Below are positions 25,801 through 35,227 of a stretch of DNA of 64,000 nucleotides, one piece after another. A model generated the notes under the pieces. It ran no database searches. It was not told the origin of the DNA and saw only the letters and a list, made by a program, of their open reading frames with translations. The stretch is from Thiotrichales bacterium (lineage in GTDB: Bacteria > Pseudomonadota > Gammaproteobacteria > Thiomicrospirales > Thiomicrospiraceae). Made by a program: the position numbers and the translations under genes. Positions within the stretch are counted from its first letter, which is position 1, and each line of letters starts with the position of its first letter. The stretch lies in NCBI GenBank assembly GCA_016936535.1, contig JAFGXP010000048.1, positions 79,374 through 143,373 on the forward strand. Direction: 5' to 3'.

Positions 25801-26553
25801 TTAGTATTTCCAGCCGCGATGCAGCGCGACAATCCCTTGGGTCATATTGAGATACTCAGCCTTGTCGAACCCGGCATTGAGCATCATTTGTTTTAAGGTG
25901 TCTTGATCTGGGTGCATACGAATGGATTCGGCCAGATACTGGTAACTGGCTTCATCATTGGCAATGACTTTGCCCATTTTGGGCAAAATATTAAACGAAT
26001 AAAAATCATAAAGTTTGGCAAACGCCGGATGGGTGACTTTTGAAAACTCCAGAATCATCAACTGGCCGCCCGGTTTTAAAACGCGATACAGCTCTGCCAG
26101 TGCCTTGTCTTTGTTGGTGACATTGCGCAGACCAAAGGCGATGGTCGCCAAATCAAAGGTGTTGTCTGGAAAAGCCAGGGCCTCGGCATTGGTGAGGGTG
26201 TAATCAACATTGCCACTTATGCCATCGTTAATCAAACGATCCCGTCCGACTCGCACCATGTTCTCATTAATGTCAGCCAGTACAACCTGCCCTGTTTTAC
26301 CGACCCGCTTGGCGAAAGCTTTCGTCAAATCCCCGGTTCCACCGGCTAGATCCAGCACCTTATAACCCGGACGCACCCCACTTAAGTCCAAGGTTTGACG
26401 TTTCCAGAGGCGATGAATGCCCAGTGACATGACATCGTTCATAATGTCGTAATTGCTGGCCACGGAATCAAATACACCCTTAACGCGTTTGACCTTTTCT
26501 TCAAGCGGTACTTCGCTAAAACCGAAATCAATGGTCGATTTTTGATTGTTCAT
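25801..26553 (-). CDS. ubiE: Ubiquinone/menaquinone C-methyltransferase
   Basis: SAM-dependent methyltransferase that makes the C-methylation step in ubiquinone (and, where present, menaquinone) synthesis. It is 250 residues, normal length. The SAM-binding motif [16 protein letters not shown] is at about 67-81. Family signatures are [17 protein letters not shown] (about 35-51) and the C-terminal [25 protein letters not shown]. It precedes ubiJ and ubiB in one transcript. Confidence 0.97.
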   Translation of the reverse strand: MNNQKSTIDFGFSEVPLEEKVKRVKGVFDSVASNYDIMNDVMSLGIHRLWKRQTLDLSGVRPGYKVLDLAGGTGDLTKAFAKRVGKTGQVVLADINENMVRVGRDRLINDGISGNVDYTLTNAEALAFPDNTFDLATIAFGLRNVTNKDKALAELYRVLKPGGQLMILEFSKVTHPAFAKLYDFYSFNILPKMGKVIANDEASYQYLAESIRMHPDQDTLKQMMLNAGFDKAEYLNMTQGIVALHRGWKY

Positions 26554-26596
26554 AATGAAATTCCCTTGTTTGCCCTATGGCGGTTTGGCCGCAGGT

Positions 26597-26980
26597 TTAA
26601 TGCGTTTTGCCCGATTTCAGGGCGGTCAACTCTGGATGAGAATGGCCGGCCCGCATCACTTTGCGAAGATAATCCATCCAGTATTTCTGTTGGTGTTTGC
26701 CCAAGTCATACAGCCGCTCCCACGTATAAAGACCGGTATCGTGTCCATCGTCAAAATGCAGCTTGATGGCATAGTTGCCGACCGGGGTAATGGCGTCAAT
26801 ACTGACCTGTTGTTTATTGAGTTGCAAGGTTTCCTGACCTGGTGCATGGCCGGTAACCTCTGCCGATTGCGAATAAACGCGGAGAAACTCGCAACTTAAT
26901 TCAAATGTTTCTCCGGTATCAAAACCGATTTCCAGCTTTCGCGATTGCTGATGCAGTTTGATTTCAAGCGGATAAGGCAT
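26597..26980 (-). CDS. DUF971 protein (GBBH-like N-terminal domain)
   Basis: A 127-residue protein made of one DUF971 domain, the small beta fold found at the N-terminus of gamma-butyrobetaine hydroxylase-like enzymes. Typical strands are LEIKLHQQSRKLEIGFDTG, LSCEFLRVYSQSAEV, and GNYAIKLHFDDGHDTGLYTWERLYDLG. As a stand-alone protein it is common next to hslU in gammaproteobacteria; a role in iron-sulfur or metal handling has been proposed for the fold, but function here is unknown. It starts 20 bases after hslU. Confidence 0.85.
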   Translation of the reverse strand: MPYPLEIKLHQQSRKLEIGFDTGETFELSCEFLRVYSQSAEVTGHAPGQETLQLNKQQVSIDAITPVGNYAIKLHFDDGHDTGLYTWERLYDLGKHQQKYWMDYLRKVMRAGHSHPELTALKSGKTH

Positions 26981-27000
26981 GGTAAGCTCCTTATCGAACT

Positions 27001-28320
27001 TTACAAAATGTACTGCGACAGGTCTTGGTCCACGGCCAACTCGCCCAAGCGCTGTTCGACAAATGCCTCGGTGATTTCTACCTGAGCGCCTTGCATATCG
27101 GGCGCTTCAAAGGAAATTTCTTCGAGCAGGCGTTCCAGCACCGTGTGCAGACGGCGTGCACCGATGTTTTCGGTATTTTCATTGACTTGATAGGCAATCT
27201 CCGCCAGACGGCGAATGCCTTCAGGTGCAAAGCGCAAATCGACACCTTCGGTTTTGAGCAACGCAATGGCTTGCGTTGTTAGCGCCGCCTTGGGCTCAAT
27301 GAGAATGCGCACAAAATCTTCTACGCGCAACGATTTCATTTCGACTCGAATCGGCAAACGCCCTTGCAGCTCCGGAATCAAATCCGAGGGTTTGGCTAAA
27401 TGAAAAGCCCCTGATGCGATAAACAAAATGTGGTCCGTTTTAATCATGCCGTATTTGGTTGAGACCGAGCAGCCTTCAATCAAAGGCAAGAGATCACGTT
27501 GCACACCTTCGCGCGAGACGCTGCCGCTACTGTTGTCTTGGTTTTTCGCGACCTTATCGATTTCGTCGATAAAGACAATCCCGTTTTGCTCAACGTTTTC
27601 AATTGCCTTGGTCTTAACCTGTTCGTCGTTAATCAGTTTGGCCGCTTCTTCTTCAATAAGCGCTTGCATGGCTTGCTTAATCGGCAATTTGCGTTTTTCT
27701 TTGCGCCCTTGACCCAGGCCTTCAAACAGACCTTGTAGTTGTTGCGTCATCTCTTCCATGCCAGGTGCACCCATAATTTCGACCTGATTTGGGCTGCTGC
27801 GCAATTCCAGTTCAATTTCTTTGCTGTCGAGGTCGCCCTCACGCAAACGTTTGCGGAATTTTTGTCGGGTATCGGCCATAGCGGAATAGCTTTCTTCTTC
27901 TCGACCCCGTGCCGGTGGTAAAAGAATATCCAAGATGCGTTCTTCTGCGCGGTCTTCAGCTTGGCGCTGTACTTCCTTTATTGCTTGTTCGCGGTACATT
28001 TTGACGGCAGTTTCCGCCAGATCGCGAATAATCGAATCCACATCGCGTCCAACATAGCCCACTTCGGTAAACTTGGTCGCTTCAATTTTTAAAAAAGGCG
28101 CATTGGTCAATTTGGCAAGACGACGGGCAATTTCGGTTTTGCCCACGCCGGTTGGACCAATCATCAGAATGTTTTTGGGAGTGACTTCGCCACGCAGTTC
28201 TTCAGACAGCTGAGTACGCCGCCAGCGGTTCCGTAAGGCGACGGCCACCGCTCTCTTAGCGTCGGCTTGACCGACAATATGGGCGTCTAAGCTGTGCACA
28301 ATCTCTTTGGGCGTCATCAT
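27001..28320 (-). CDS. hslU: HslUV protease ATPase subunit
   Basis: AAA+ unfoldase that feeds proteins into the HslV peptidase. I start at ATG 28320 (AAGGA about 10 bases upstream), giving 439 residues and the usual N-terminus [21 protein letters not shown]. An ATG at 28359 has no ribosome site. Walker A is [15 protein letters not shown] (near 56), the intermediate domain covers about 110-230, Walker B is [13 protein letters not shown] and the sensor region [19 protein letters not shown]. Unusually, its partner hslV is not adjacent but lies 2.7 kb away on the other strand. Confidence 0.97.
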   Translation of the reverse strand: MMTPKEIVHSLDAHIVGQADAKRAVAVALRNRWRRTQLSEELRGEVTPKNILMIGPTGVGKTEIARRLAKLTNAPFLKIEATKFTEVGYVGRDVDSIIRDLAETAVKMYREQAIKEVQRQAEDRAEERILDILLPPARGREEESYSAMADTRQKFRKRLREGDLDSKEIELELRSSPNQVEIMGAPGMEEMTQQLQGLFEGLGQGRKEKRKLPIKQAMQALIEEEAAKLINDEQVKTKAIENVEQNGIVFIDEIDKVAKNQDNSSGSVSREGVQRDLLPLIEGCSVSTKYGMIKTDHILFIASGAFHLAKPSDLIPELQGRLPIRVEMKSLRVEDFVRILIEPKAALTTQAIALLKTEGVDLRFAPEGIRRLAEIAYQVNENTENIGARRLHTVLERLLEEISFEAPDMQGAQVEITEAFVEQRLGELAVDQDLSQYIL

Positions 28321-28405
28321 GGGGGCTGGGTCCTTTTCTCTGTGAATGAATGGATGCATTGGTCGGCTCGGCGGCCAATCCGGCTGCGGCGAAAATTATC
28401 GACGC

Positions 28406-28435
28406 ATTATAAAACTTATCGGCTTTTTTTGTCGC
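28406..28435 (-). promoter_or_regulatory. Candidate promoter of hslU
   Basis: On the minus strand, TATAAT (28411-28406) is preceded by GCGACA (28435-28430, four of six matches to TTGACA) at an 18-base spacing. It would leave a leader of about 80 bases. I did not see a clear sigma32 heat-shock promoter. Confidence 0.4.
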
Positions 28436-28508
28436 AACAAGCCAAAACAATCCGCCATAATAAAGCGTTTGTTCAGGTTTTCACCATTTATCACAGAAAG
28501 AGTCAGGC

Positions 28509-29348
28509 ATGAAAGAATTACGTTTTAGCAAGATGCAGGGATTGGGCAATGATTTTATGGTGGTGGATGCGATGGCCCAGTCGGTGCAGTTTACGTCGGC
28601 CAAGGTTCAGCGATGGGCCGACCGCCATTTTGGCATTGGATTTGATCAGTTACTCGTGGTGGAGCCTGCGCAACAGTCAGGGGTGGATTTTCGGTACCGG
28701 ATATTCAATGCCGATGGTTCCGAGGTGCAACAGTGCGGTAATGGCGCGCGTTGCTTTGCCCGTTTTGTGGTGGATAAGGGCTTAACGGACAAGCATCAAA
28801 TTACCGTCGAAACCGCTTCAGGGATTATTGTGCTTTATGTGCAGGAGAATGGCTGGGTCAAGGTGAATATGGGCGCGCCCCGTTTTACGCCGGAAAGCTT
28901 ACCGTTTATTGCCGAGCAAACCCAGGCCAAATACCGCTTGGATGCGCTGGATGCGCAATGGGAGATTGGCGCAGTGTCGATGGGCAATCCGCATGCGGTT
29001 TTACAGGTGGACGATTGTTTGGCAGCGCCAGTGGCGCGCTTGGGTGCGGCGATTGAATCGCATCCACGTTTTCCGCAAAGAGTGAATGTTGGTTTTGCCC
29101 AGGTCCTCAATCGGCAAGAGGTGCAGTTACGAGTGTATGAGCGAGGGGCTGCTGAAACCTTAGCGTGCGGGACAGGTGCCTGCGCAGCGATGGTGGTTTT
29201 GCGGCAATGGAATCAGGTTGATGATTGTGTCACCTTACATTTACCCGGCGGCGATTTGCAGGTGGAATGGGATGGTCAAGCGGATTCGGTGGTATGGATG
29301 ACTGGGCCGGCCGAAACGGTGTTTGAAGGGGTGATTGCCGATGACTGA
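28509..29348 (+). CDS. dapF: Diaminopimelate epimerase
   Basis: Converts LL- to meso-diaminopimelate for lysine and peptidoglycan synthesis in the cytoplasm, without cofactor. It has 279 residues. The two catalytic cysteines are in DGSEVQQCGNGARCFARF (near 75) and ETLACGTGACAAMVV (near 219). The N-terminal FSKMQGLGNDFMVVD is the family start. It opens the plus-strand run dapF, DUF484, xerC, hslV and overlaps the DUF484 gene by 8 bases. Confidence 0.97.
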   Translation: MKELRFSKMQGLGNDFMVVDAMAQSVQFTSAKVQRWADRHFGIGFDQLLVVEPAQQSGVDFRYRIFNADGSEVQQCGNGARCFARFVVDKGLTDKHQITVETASGIIVLYVQENGWVKVNMGAPRFTPESLPFIAEQTQAKYRLDALDAQWEIGAVSMGNPHAVLQVDDCLAAPVARLGAAIESHPRFPQRVNVGFAQVLNRQEVQLRVYERGAAETLACGTGACAAMVVLRQWNQVDDCVTLHLPGGDLQVEWDGQADSVVWMTGPAETVFEGVIADD

Positions 29349-30060
29349 GCATCGTGAGACTGAGTGTTGGCCGAGTCCGCATCAGGTTGCCGCTTTTTTA
29401 CAAGCGCACCCGCATTTTTTTGTTCAGCAGCCTCAGCTGTTAGAAATCTTACAAATCCCGCACGCTCAGGGCGAAAAAACAGTTTCTTTGGTTGAGCGAC
29501 AATTGCAGCAGTTTCGCCAACAGCGCGATCGTTACCAAGTTGAGCTGTCCACCATGCTCGATATTGCCACCGAAAATGGCCAACTATTTCAAAAGGTGAT
29601 GGACTTGAATGCCTCCTTGTTGCGCGCTTCCAGTGAAGAGCAGGCGGTAGCCGATTTGCATCAGGGGTTAACCGAGGCGTTTGGGGTTGATCAAACCGTA
29701 CTCTACTCGTTTGAGATGCCTAGCCGCAGCATTGCCGGCATTCGTCAGTTGGGGATGTCCAGCCAATGGACCCAAGCCCTGTTTGCGCTCTTAAGTCCTA
29801 AAACCCCATTTTGCGGCGCTTTAGAAAGTCAGTGGCGTCAAGGTCTTTTTACCCAAGGCGAACCGGTACATTCGGTGTGCGTCTTGCCTTTGGGAGAGCG
29901 CCGTATTTGGGGGGTGCTGGTGTTAGGTCGTTACGATTTGGGGTATGAAAACGATTTTGGTCATTTCTTTTTGCGCTTGATTGGCGAAATGGTTACGGCC
30001 AAACTGCACGGTCTTTTCCATCGTTCTCCTCCGGCAAAAGATGAGGTGTCGATTGACTGA
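29341..30060 (+). CDS. DUF484 family protein (GAF-like)
   Basis: A 239-residue protein (ATG 29341; a TTG six bases earlier is less likely). The N-terminal half has the family helix pair VAAFLQAHPHFFVQQPQLLEIL and a coiled coil (VERQLQQFRQQRDRYQVELSTMLD). The C-terminal half (about 90-230) has a GAF-like fold with SVCVLPLGERRIWGVLVLG. DUF484 genes lie between dapF and xerC in many gammaproteobacteria, as here. Function is not established. It overlaps xerC. Confidence 0.88.
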   Translation: MTEHRETECWPSPHQVAAFLQAHPHFFVQQPQLLEILQIPHAQGEKTVSLVERQLQQFRQQRDRYQVELSTMLDIATENGQLFQKVMDLNASLLRASSEEQAVADLHQGLTEAFGVDQTVLYSFEMPSRSIAGIRQLGMSSQWTQALFALLSPKTPFCGALESQWRQGLFTQGEPVHSVCVLPLGERRIWGVLVLGRYDLGYENDFGHFFLRLIGEMVTAKLHGLFHRSPPAKDEVSID

Positions 30061-30964
30061 AAATGCTTTCGAGAATGCCCTGATTCGGTTTATGCAACAT
30101 TTACAGCAGCAAAATCGTTCACCTCATACCTTGAAAAACTATCAAGCCGATTTGCAGCAGTTTATCGCTTTTTTACAGGCTGAAGACTTCACGCTGGACT
30201 GGACGAAAATTACGCCAGAGCAGATTCAGCATTTTATCCGTCAGCGCGCGAAACAGGGGATTAAGGCACGCAGTCTTGCCCGTCAACTCTCGACATTACG
30301 GCGTTTCTTCGGATTTTTGCTGGGACAGGGTAAGGTGCCCCTCAATCCGCTACAGGGTTTGAGTGCGCCCAAGCAGCCTAAGCCACTGCCCAAAAGCCTG
30401 GATGTTGATCGGACCGCACAGCTACTCGACCAACCACTAACCACTTGGCAATCGGTACGGGATCAGGCGATTTTTGAACTGCTCTATTCTGCTGGGCTTC
30501 GGGTCAGCGAGTGTGCGCAATTGGATCTCTCGCCCGGATTAGATGGGTTGGACGATGGCTGGGTAAGGGTGCTTGGCAAGGGGGCTAAACAGCGTCTGGC
30601 TCCGGTTGGAACTAAGGCACAGGAAGCCTTAATGGCTTGGTTATCGCTTCGAGCGCAGTTTGCCGAGCCGCAAGAAACCGCGTTGTTTGTGAACCGTTTT
30701 GGCCGGCGTTTGAGTGTACGTTCTATTCAGTTGCGCTTGGATTTACGCGCCACCCAAGCCGATTTGCCAACGAAAATGAGTCCACATCGCTTGCGTCACG
30801 CCTGTGCGACCCATTTACTTGAGTCCAGTGGCGATCTGCGCGCGGTACAAGAATTGCTCGGGCATGAAAACCTCAGCACCACCCAAATTTACACCAAACT
30901 CGATTTGCAGCACTTAGCCAAGGTGTACGATCAAACCCACCCTCGGGCGAAAAAACCACGCTAG
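30041..30964 (+). CDS. xerC: Site-specific tyrosine recombinase XerC
   Basis: With XerD it resolves chromosome dimers at the dif site. I choose ATG 30041 (307 residues); TTG 30053, with GAGGTG upstream, is an alternative, and the open frame extends further back inside the DUF484 gene. The core-binding domain is at about 10-95 ([21 protein letters not shown]). Catalytic residues are Arg in [13 protein letters not shown], His and Arg in [15 protein letters not shown], His in [16 protein letters not shown] and the Tyr in that same motif. The dapF-DUF484-xerC neighbourhood favours XerC over XerD. Confidence 0.94.
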   Translation: MRCRLTENAFENALIRFMQHLQQQNRSPHTLKNYQADLQQFIAFLQAEDFTLDWTKITPEQIQHFIRQRAKQGIKARSLARQLSTLRRFFGFLLGQGKVPLNPLQGLSAPKQPKPLPKSLDVDRTAQLLDQPLTTWQSVRDQAIFELLYSAGLRVSECAQLDLSPGLDGLDDGWVRVLGKGAKQRLAPVGTKAQEALMAWLSLRAQFAEPQETALFVNRFGRRLSVRSIQLRLDLRATQADLPTKMSPHRLRHACATHLLESSGDLRAVQELLGHENLSTTQIYTKLDLQHLAKVYDQTHPRAKKPR

Positions 30965-31041
30965 CCACCGAAACTGCTTTGGTTGAAGCCATTGCGCTGT
31001 TTAAAATAGCGGCCATTTGCCGACAGACTCAGGAGAGAGTG

Positions 31042-31602
31042 ATGAGAGAAGAACAATCCATGAATTTTCGCGGAACCACCATTTTATGCGCCAAACGTCA
31101 TGGTGAGATGGTCATTGGCGGAGATGGTCAAGTCACCCTTGGTCACGTGGTCATGAAAGGCAATGCACGCAAAGTTCGGCGTCTGTACGGCAGCAAAGTT
31201 TTAGCGGGTTTTGCCGGCGCCACAGCTGATGCGTTCACTTTATTTGAACGGTTTGAAGCGCGGTTGCAAACCCACAACGGGCATCTGATGCGTGCTGCGG
31301 TTGAGATGGCTAAAGATTGGCGTACCGACCGAGCTTTGCGTAAGCTTGAGGCAATGATGTTGGTTGCCGATCAAGACAATATGCTGTTGATTTCGGGCAA
31401 TGGTGATGTAATTGAGCCGCAAGAAGACTTTATTGCCATCGGCTCCGGCGGAAATTACGCCTATGCGGCCGCCGCAGCCTTGATGCAAAATACCGAGCTG
31501 AGCGCGCGCGATCTGGTAGAGAAGTCGTTGAATATTGCCGCCGATCTGTGCATCTACACCAATCACAATCTCACCATTGAATGCTTAAAAAAAGCCGATT
31601 AA
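31042..31602 (+). CDS. hslV: HslUV protease peptidase subunit
   Basis: Threonine peptidase forming the proteolytic core of HslUV. ATG 31042 has AGGAG (31031-31035) six bases upstream and gives 186 residues; ATG 31060 is a shorter alternative. The mature chain would begin at the Thr in [14 protein letters not shown] after removal of a short leader, as in betaproteobacterial HslV. Further hallmarks are [48 protein letters not shown] and [12 protein letters not shown]. It lies after xerC, not next to hslU, an unusual split. Confidence 0.96.
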   Translation: MREEQSMNFRGTTILCAKRHGEMVIGGDGQVTLGHVVMKGNARKVRRLYGSKVLAGFAGATADAFTLFERFEARLQTHNGHLMRAAVEMAKDWRTDRALRKLEAMMLVADQDNMLLISGNGDVIEPQEDFIAIGSGGNYAYAAAAALMQNTELSARDLVEKSLNIAADLCIYTNHNLTIECLKKAD

Positions 31603-31623
31603 TAAACCTTAAGGAGAAATGGG

Positions 31624-32226
31624 ATGACGGAGCCGCAGAAAACCTTGTCACAGGCGGAATGGCCTGAACAAGAAGCAACCGCAAAACTGGTTTGTACCCC
31701 GGTTAATCAAGGTTTTGCCGAACGGGCAGTGGAATCCGTTCTGTGGAACAGTCGTTTTGTCATTATGGTGGCGGTGATTGCGAGCTTATTTACTGCCTTT
31801 GCCATTTTTTACATCACGACGATTGATGTGTTTTATACCATTGTCCATCTGGCCGACTATCATGCGTTGAATGACGCGCAACGGGTTGAGCTTAAGGCAT
31901 TGACAGTGGCTCATGTAGTCAGTTCGGTCGATGGCTTTTTGTTGGGGGCGATTATGCTGATTTTTTCGCTTGGATTGTACGAATTGTTTATCTCAAAAAT
32001 TGATTTGGCGAAGGGCAATAGTTCAAGCAAAATTTTGATTATCAATTCATTGGATGACTTAAAAGACAAGTTGGCCAAAGTGATTCTTATGATTTTGGTG
32101 GTGATGTTTTTTGAACAGGCCATCTTTCTCAAACCCACGGAACCCTTAGAGTTGTTGTATTACGCCCTGGCGATAATGTTGGTTGCCCTAGCGCTTTATC
32201 TCTCTCATAAAGCTTATAGCCATTAA
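31624..32226 (+). CDS. UPF0114 (YqhA-like) membrane protein
   Basis: A 200-residue inner-membrane protein with about four hydrophobic helices (about 42-66, 98-120, 150-166, 175-192). ESVLWNSRFVIMVAVIASL and SSVDGFLLGAIMLIFSLGLYELFISKI are characteristic of UPF0114/YqhA, and SSKILIINSLDDLKDKLAKVILMILVV matches its third segment. Function is unknown. It starts 21 bases after hslV with AAGGAG upstream and ends the plus-strand run, which a terminator closes. Confidence 0.9.
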   Translation: MTEPQKTLSQAEWPEQEATAKLVCTPVNQGFAERAVESVLWNSRFVIMVAVIASLFTAFAIFYITTIDVFYTIVHLADYHALNDAQRVELKALTVAHVVSSVDGFLLGAIMLIFSLGLYELFISKIDLAKGNSSSKILIINSLDDLKDKLAKVILMILVVMFFEQAIFLKPTEPLELLYYALAIMLVALALYLSHKAYSH

Positions 32227-32256
32227 AACGCCCCCTTTGTTTTTGATTGAAAAAAT

Positions 32257-32286
32257 AACCCGCTGGTTTATCCCTGCGGGTTTTTT
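32257..32286 (+). terminator. Terminator after the UPF0114 gene
   Basis: AACCCGC (32257-32263) pairs with GCGGGTT (32276-32282) across a 12-base loop, followed by a T run to 32286. It lies in the 309-base gap 32227-32535, which otherwise holds the candidate Pho box described separately. Confidence 0.8.
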
Positions 32287-32415
32287 GATTGGTATTCGAG
32301 GTTTGCGTTTTCAAGGGATTCTCAATTCAAGCCAACAATTCTCGCCTTGAAGCTCTCACCCTGACGGCAGTCGTGATGTGTTCTGCCTATCCTGAATGTT
32401 TCGCTTTTCAAAAAA

Positions 32416-32433
32416 CTGTCATCTCTTTGTTAT
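32416..32433 (+). promoter_or_regulatory. Possible PhoB box upstream of the repeat lipoprotein
   Basis: CTGTCAT (32416-32422), four bases, and TTGTTAT (32427-32433) match the layout of a Pho box: two 7-base half sites 4 bases apart. The first half is perfect and the second matches five of seven positions. A TTAAAT at 32441-32446 could be the -10. The downstream lipoprotein would then respond to phosphate limitation. The match is by eye. Confidence 0.35.
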
Positions 32434-32535
32434 ACCGCTGTTAAATCGGCCAGTTAGCATAAGCGCAACTTTTATTGTCCGCTGCCGTTTCTGCGCGCAA
32501 AAGGCGTATTTCCTTTTTTGAGATGAGGTTTAAGC

Positions 32536-33621
32536 ATGAAATTTTCCCTTAGCATTTTGGGTGCCGCACTATCTGTAGGTTTGTTGTCTGGCTGCGAAAG
32601 CGTCAAAGTCTATGACCCTGACACCAAAAAAGAGCTTACGAGTTTGGCCGCTGAAGGTGCAGGGGAAAGCAAAACGGCCCAAGGACAAAATACGGTGGCT
32701 CAATTGTTTGAAGTCCATCAAGAAGGCCGTATTTACAGTTTTTACGATTTTGCCGAGTACCAATCTTTTGTGCAGGTTGGTGAAGTTCCCTTCCAGTTAA
32801 CACGGATTGGTGCGGGCCCCAAGGGAGAAACGGTGGTGTTCGGTCTAACGAAAGCCGATAAGAAAAAAGGCGAAGCCACACCCGCAGCCCAACTTTGGGA
32901 TGGTAAAGCGGCCTCAGCGGAAACCTTTTATGCTGAGCTGCGTCGTCATGGTCGTATCTATGTATTCAATAGTGAAGCCGATCTGGTTGCCGTGCGCACC
33001 CTCGGTGAACCGAATTTTATGTTCACTGAAATCGGGGCAGGCCCGAAAGGTGAGACGGTGGTCTATGTACTGAATAAATCAAACAGCAAGCAAAAGCCGA
33101 CGGCGTTGATGGATCAGTTCAAAGCACTTAATCCCCCTGTCGTTAGCAGTTCAGAAGGGCCAGTGGCAATGAGCACCGAATTGTTTGAAGTCCACCATGA
33201 AGGGCGTATTTACAGCTTCTACGATTTTGCGGAATACCTGTCGTTTATTCAGGTTGGTGAGGTGCCTTTTCAGTTGACTCGTATTGGTGCAGGACCCAAA
33301 GGTGAGACCGTGGTGTTTGGTCTTACCAAAGCGGATAAGAAAAAAGGCGAAGCCACACCAGCAGCCCAACTTTGGGATGGTAAGTTGCAAGCAGAAGGCG
33401 AGTTTTACGGTGAATTACGTCGCCACGGCCGCATCTATGTTTTTGCCGACAAGGCCGAAATGGAAGCGGTACGGACCTTGGGCGAACCCAACTTTATGTT
33501 CACTCAGATCGGATCTGGCCCCAATGGGGAAACCGTGGTGTTTGTGTTAAACAAAAACAACAGCAAGAAAAAACCTGAAGCGCTCATCGCAAAATTCCAA
33601 GCGCGCTACGCGGCTAAGTAA
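32536..33621 (+). CDS. Lipoprotein built from an A-B-A-B repeat
   Basis: A 361-residue protein with a perfect lipobox LLSGC (Cys20) after a short signal peptide, so it is a membrane-anchored lipoprotein. I do not recognise a family. From residue 57 a block of 159 residues is repeated from residue 216: each block has half A (LFEVHQEGRIYSFYDFAEY and LTRIGAGPKGETVVFGL) and half B (FYAELRRHGRIYVF and FMFTEIGAGPKGETVVYVL). A and B are themselves related, sharing GRIY, a GE pair and IGAGPKGETVV, giving four modules of about 75-80 residues. Linkers are Lys/Ala-rich (KADKKKGEATPAAQLWDGK). It stands alone between terminators with a possible Pho box upstream. Confidence 0.8.
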   Translation: MKFSLSILGAALSVGLLSGCESVKVYDPDTKKELTSLAAEGAGESKTAQGQNTVAQLFEVHQEGRIYSFYDFAEYQSFVQVGEVPFQLTRIGAGPKGETVVFGLTKADKKKGEATPAAQLWDGKAASAETFYAELRRHGRIYVFNSEADLVAVRTLGEPNFMFTEIGAGPKGETVVYVLNKSNSKQKPTALMDQFKALNPPVVSSSEGPVAMSTELFEVHHEGRIYSFYDFAEYLSFIQVGEVPFQLTRIGAGPKGETVVFGLTKADKKKGEATPAAQLWDGKLQAEGEFYGELRRHGRIYVFADKAEMEAVRTLGEPNFMFTQIGSGPNGETVVFVLNKNNSKKKPEALIAKFQARYAAK

Positions 33622-33661
33622 GACCGGATTTTCGCGCAAGCTCACGAAAAGATGGGTTAAG

Positions 33662-33694
33662 AAGGCAGGTTCTGGTAACGGAATCTGCCTTTTG
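33662..33694 (+). terminator. Terminator after the repeat lipoprotein gene
   Basis: An 11-base stem (33662-33672 with 33681-33691, one G-T pair) encloses an 8-base loop and is followed by a short T run. A weaker hairpin AAAGCCTT/AAGGCTTTTT lies at 33752-33787. Confidence 0.65.
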
Positions 33695-33840
33695 GCGTTT
33701 GAGCGCCCCTAAAAGAGAGGTACAGAACGCCTCCCAATGGCTTCAGCTACAAAAGCCTTTCGCTGCTCAAGGACAACAAGGCTTTTTTCACGTCGAACAA
33801 TGAGTGGCATCTATGCCCAATACAAAGTTGATTCAATCAG

Positions 33841-33890
33841 AGGTTTATTAGGTTTATTAGGTTTATTAGGTTTATTAGGTTTATTAGGTT
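33841..33890. repeat. 9-base tandem repeat (VNTR) at the end of waaA
   Basis: The unit AGGTTTATT is repeated five times without error (33841-33885), followed by a partial copy. It abuts the waaA stop codon (33892-33890 on the minus strand). Read on the minus strand the array adds several TAA codons after the stop. Confidence 0.85.
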
Positions 33891-35212
33891 CAGTGTGGTT
33901 GCTTGGTTTTCGCCTTGTGGTTTGGCAGCGTGGTTTCAATGGCTTGCATTAACTTAGGCAAAGCGCCGCTGTATTTGCAAAAAGCTTGATAGCCGTGTTC
34001 GGCTTGTTGTTGGCGCTCGGTCGTATTTTGTGCAAAAAATTGGAGCTGTCTGCTTAAATCGTTGCTGTCCTGCACAATAACGACCGCTTTTTGCCGTTGC
34101 ATAAGTGAGTAGAGTGCCTGCAAGTTGTGATGATAGGGGCCAGAAAGCACGGCGGTTTTAACGGCCGCGGGCTCCAAAATATTGTGCCCACCAAACGGTA
34201 CCAGAGAACCACCGATAAAAGCGGCATCGGCCAACGCAAACCACAGTAGCATTTCGCCAACTGAGTCCGCGAGGTAAACCTCGCAGTCCGCCGGCATCGG
34301 GTGGAGGCTGCTGCGTCGTATAAATCGCCAGTCTTGATCGTGTAACAAGGTGGCGACTTGGTTGAAACGCTCCGCTTGACGCGGCACTAAAATCAATAGG
34401 GGATGTAACGCGGGCAGTGCCTCTTGCAATTGACGGTGAACATCGAGCAACAGGGCTTCTTCGCCGGGATGGGTGCTGGCCGCCACCCAGATAAATGCGT
34501 TAGGGTGCGCCGCAGCGGTTTTTTTTCGCCAAGCATTGGTTTGTTCGGCTAAATCGGTTGGCACATCAAGATCAAATTTTAAGTTGCCTTGGATGGGCAG
34601 TTTTTTGAGCGGCAAACCAAGTTGGGCAAAGTGCTGTTGATCTTCGCTAAATTGGCAACCAATCCAGGCAAGTTTGTTCAACTGTTGAGTCAGCCAAGCC
34701 CCGCCCCATTTTTGATAGCGTTGCATGGAGCCTTGCTTTAGGCGGGCATTAATCATGGCAATCGGAATCTGTTGTTGGTGGCAGGCGTTAATCAAATTAG
34801 GCCAGATTTCCGTTTCAACGACCAGCACCAATTGCGGTTGTAAGCGCTGCAAAAATCGCTTAACGGCAAAAGGATAGTCTAGGGGTAAAAAAGCGTGCTC
34901 CACGCAAGGCGGTAAGTTGCCAACCAGTTGTTTTGCGCCGCGTACCGAACCATTGGTTAGCGTGATGGGCAAATCGGGATAGGTTTGTTGCAGTGCGCGC
35001 AACAGGGGCAGAATAGAGCGTGTTTCACCTAAGGAAACCGCATGAATCAAGATGCCGCCTTGCTGGGAAAAAGCCGCTGCGCCAAATTTCTCAGCAAAAC
35101 AGGATTTCAGTGCCGGATGCGTTTTGGCGGCCTGCCGACATCGACGCCATGTTCGCCACAGCACCAGTGGCAGCGCCAGATGAATCAACAGTTGGTAAAG
35201 CAGGCCGCGCAT
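33890..35212 (-). CDS. waaA: Kdo transferase (3-deoxy-D-manno-octulosonic acid transferase)
   Basis: Adds Kdo residues to lipid IVA on the inner face of the cytoplasmic membrane, the first step of LPS inner core assembly. It is 440 residues. An N-terminal membrane anchor (about 3-20, LLYQLLIHLALPLVLW) is followed by a GT30 GT-B fold; family motifs are ILIHAVSLGETRSILPLLRAL (near 55, with the catalytic Glu), VETEIWPNLINAC (near 130), WVAASTHPGEE (near 245) and GGSLVPFGGHNILEPAA (near 335). It is 15 bases downstream of kdsD, which supplies the Kdo pathway. Confidence 0.96.
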   Translation of the reverse strand: MRGLLYQLLIHLALPLVLWRTWRRCRQAAKTHPALKSCFAEKFGAAAFSQQGGILIHAVSLGETRSILPLLRALQQTYPDLPITLTNGSVRGAKQLVGNLPPCVEHAFLPLDYPFAVKRFLQRLQPQLVLVVETEIWPNLINACHQQQIPIAMINARLKQGSMQRYQKWGGAWLTQQLNKLAWIGCQFSEDQQHFAQLGLPLKKLPIQGNLKFDLDVPTDLAEQTNAWRKKTAAAHPNAFIWVAASTHPGEEALLLDVHRQLQEALPALHPLLILVPRQAERFNQVATLLHDQDWRFIRRSSLHPMPADCEVYLADSVGEMLLWFALADAAFIGGSLVPFGGHNILEPAAVKTAVLSGPYHHNLQALYSLMQRQKAVVIVQDSNDLSRQLQFFAQNTTERQQQAEHGYQAFCKYSGALPKLMQAIETTLPNHKAKTKQPH

Positions 35213-35227
35213 TGTCGATTTACTCGC

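Noticed and set aside
33841..33890. CRISPR-like array
   Set aside because: Units are 9 bases, contiguous and without spacers; it is a simple tandem repeat.
33737..33952. 71-residue frame containing repeated Gly-Leu-Leu
   Set aside because: It arises from the 9-base tandem repeat and overlaps the end of waaA on the other strand; no ribosome site.
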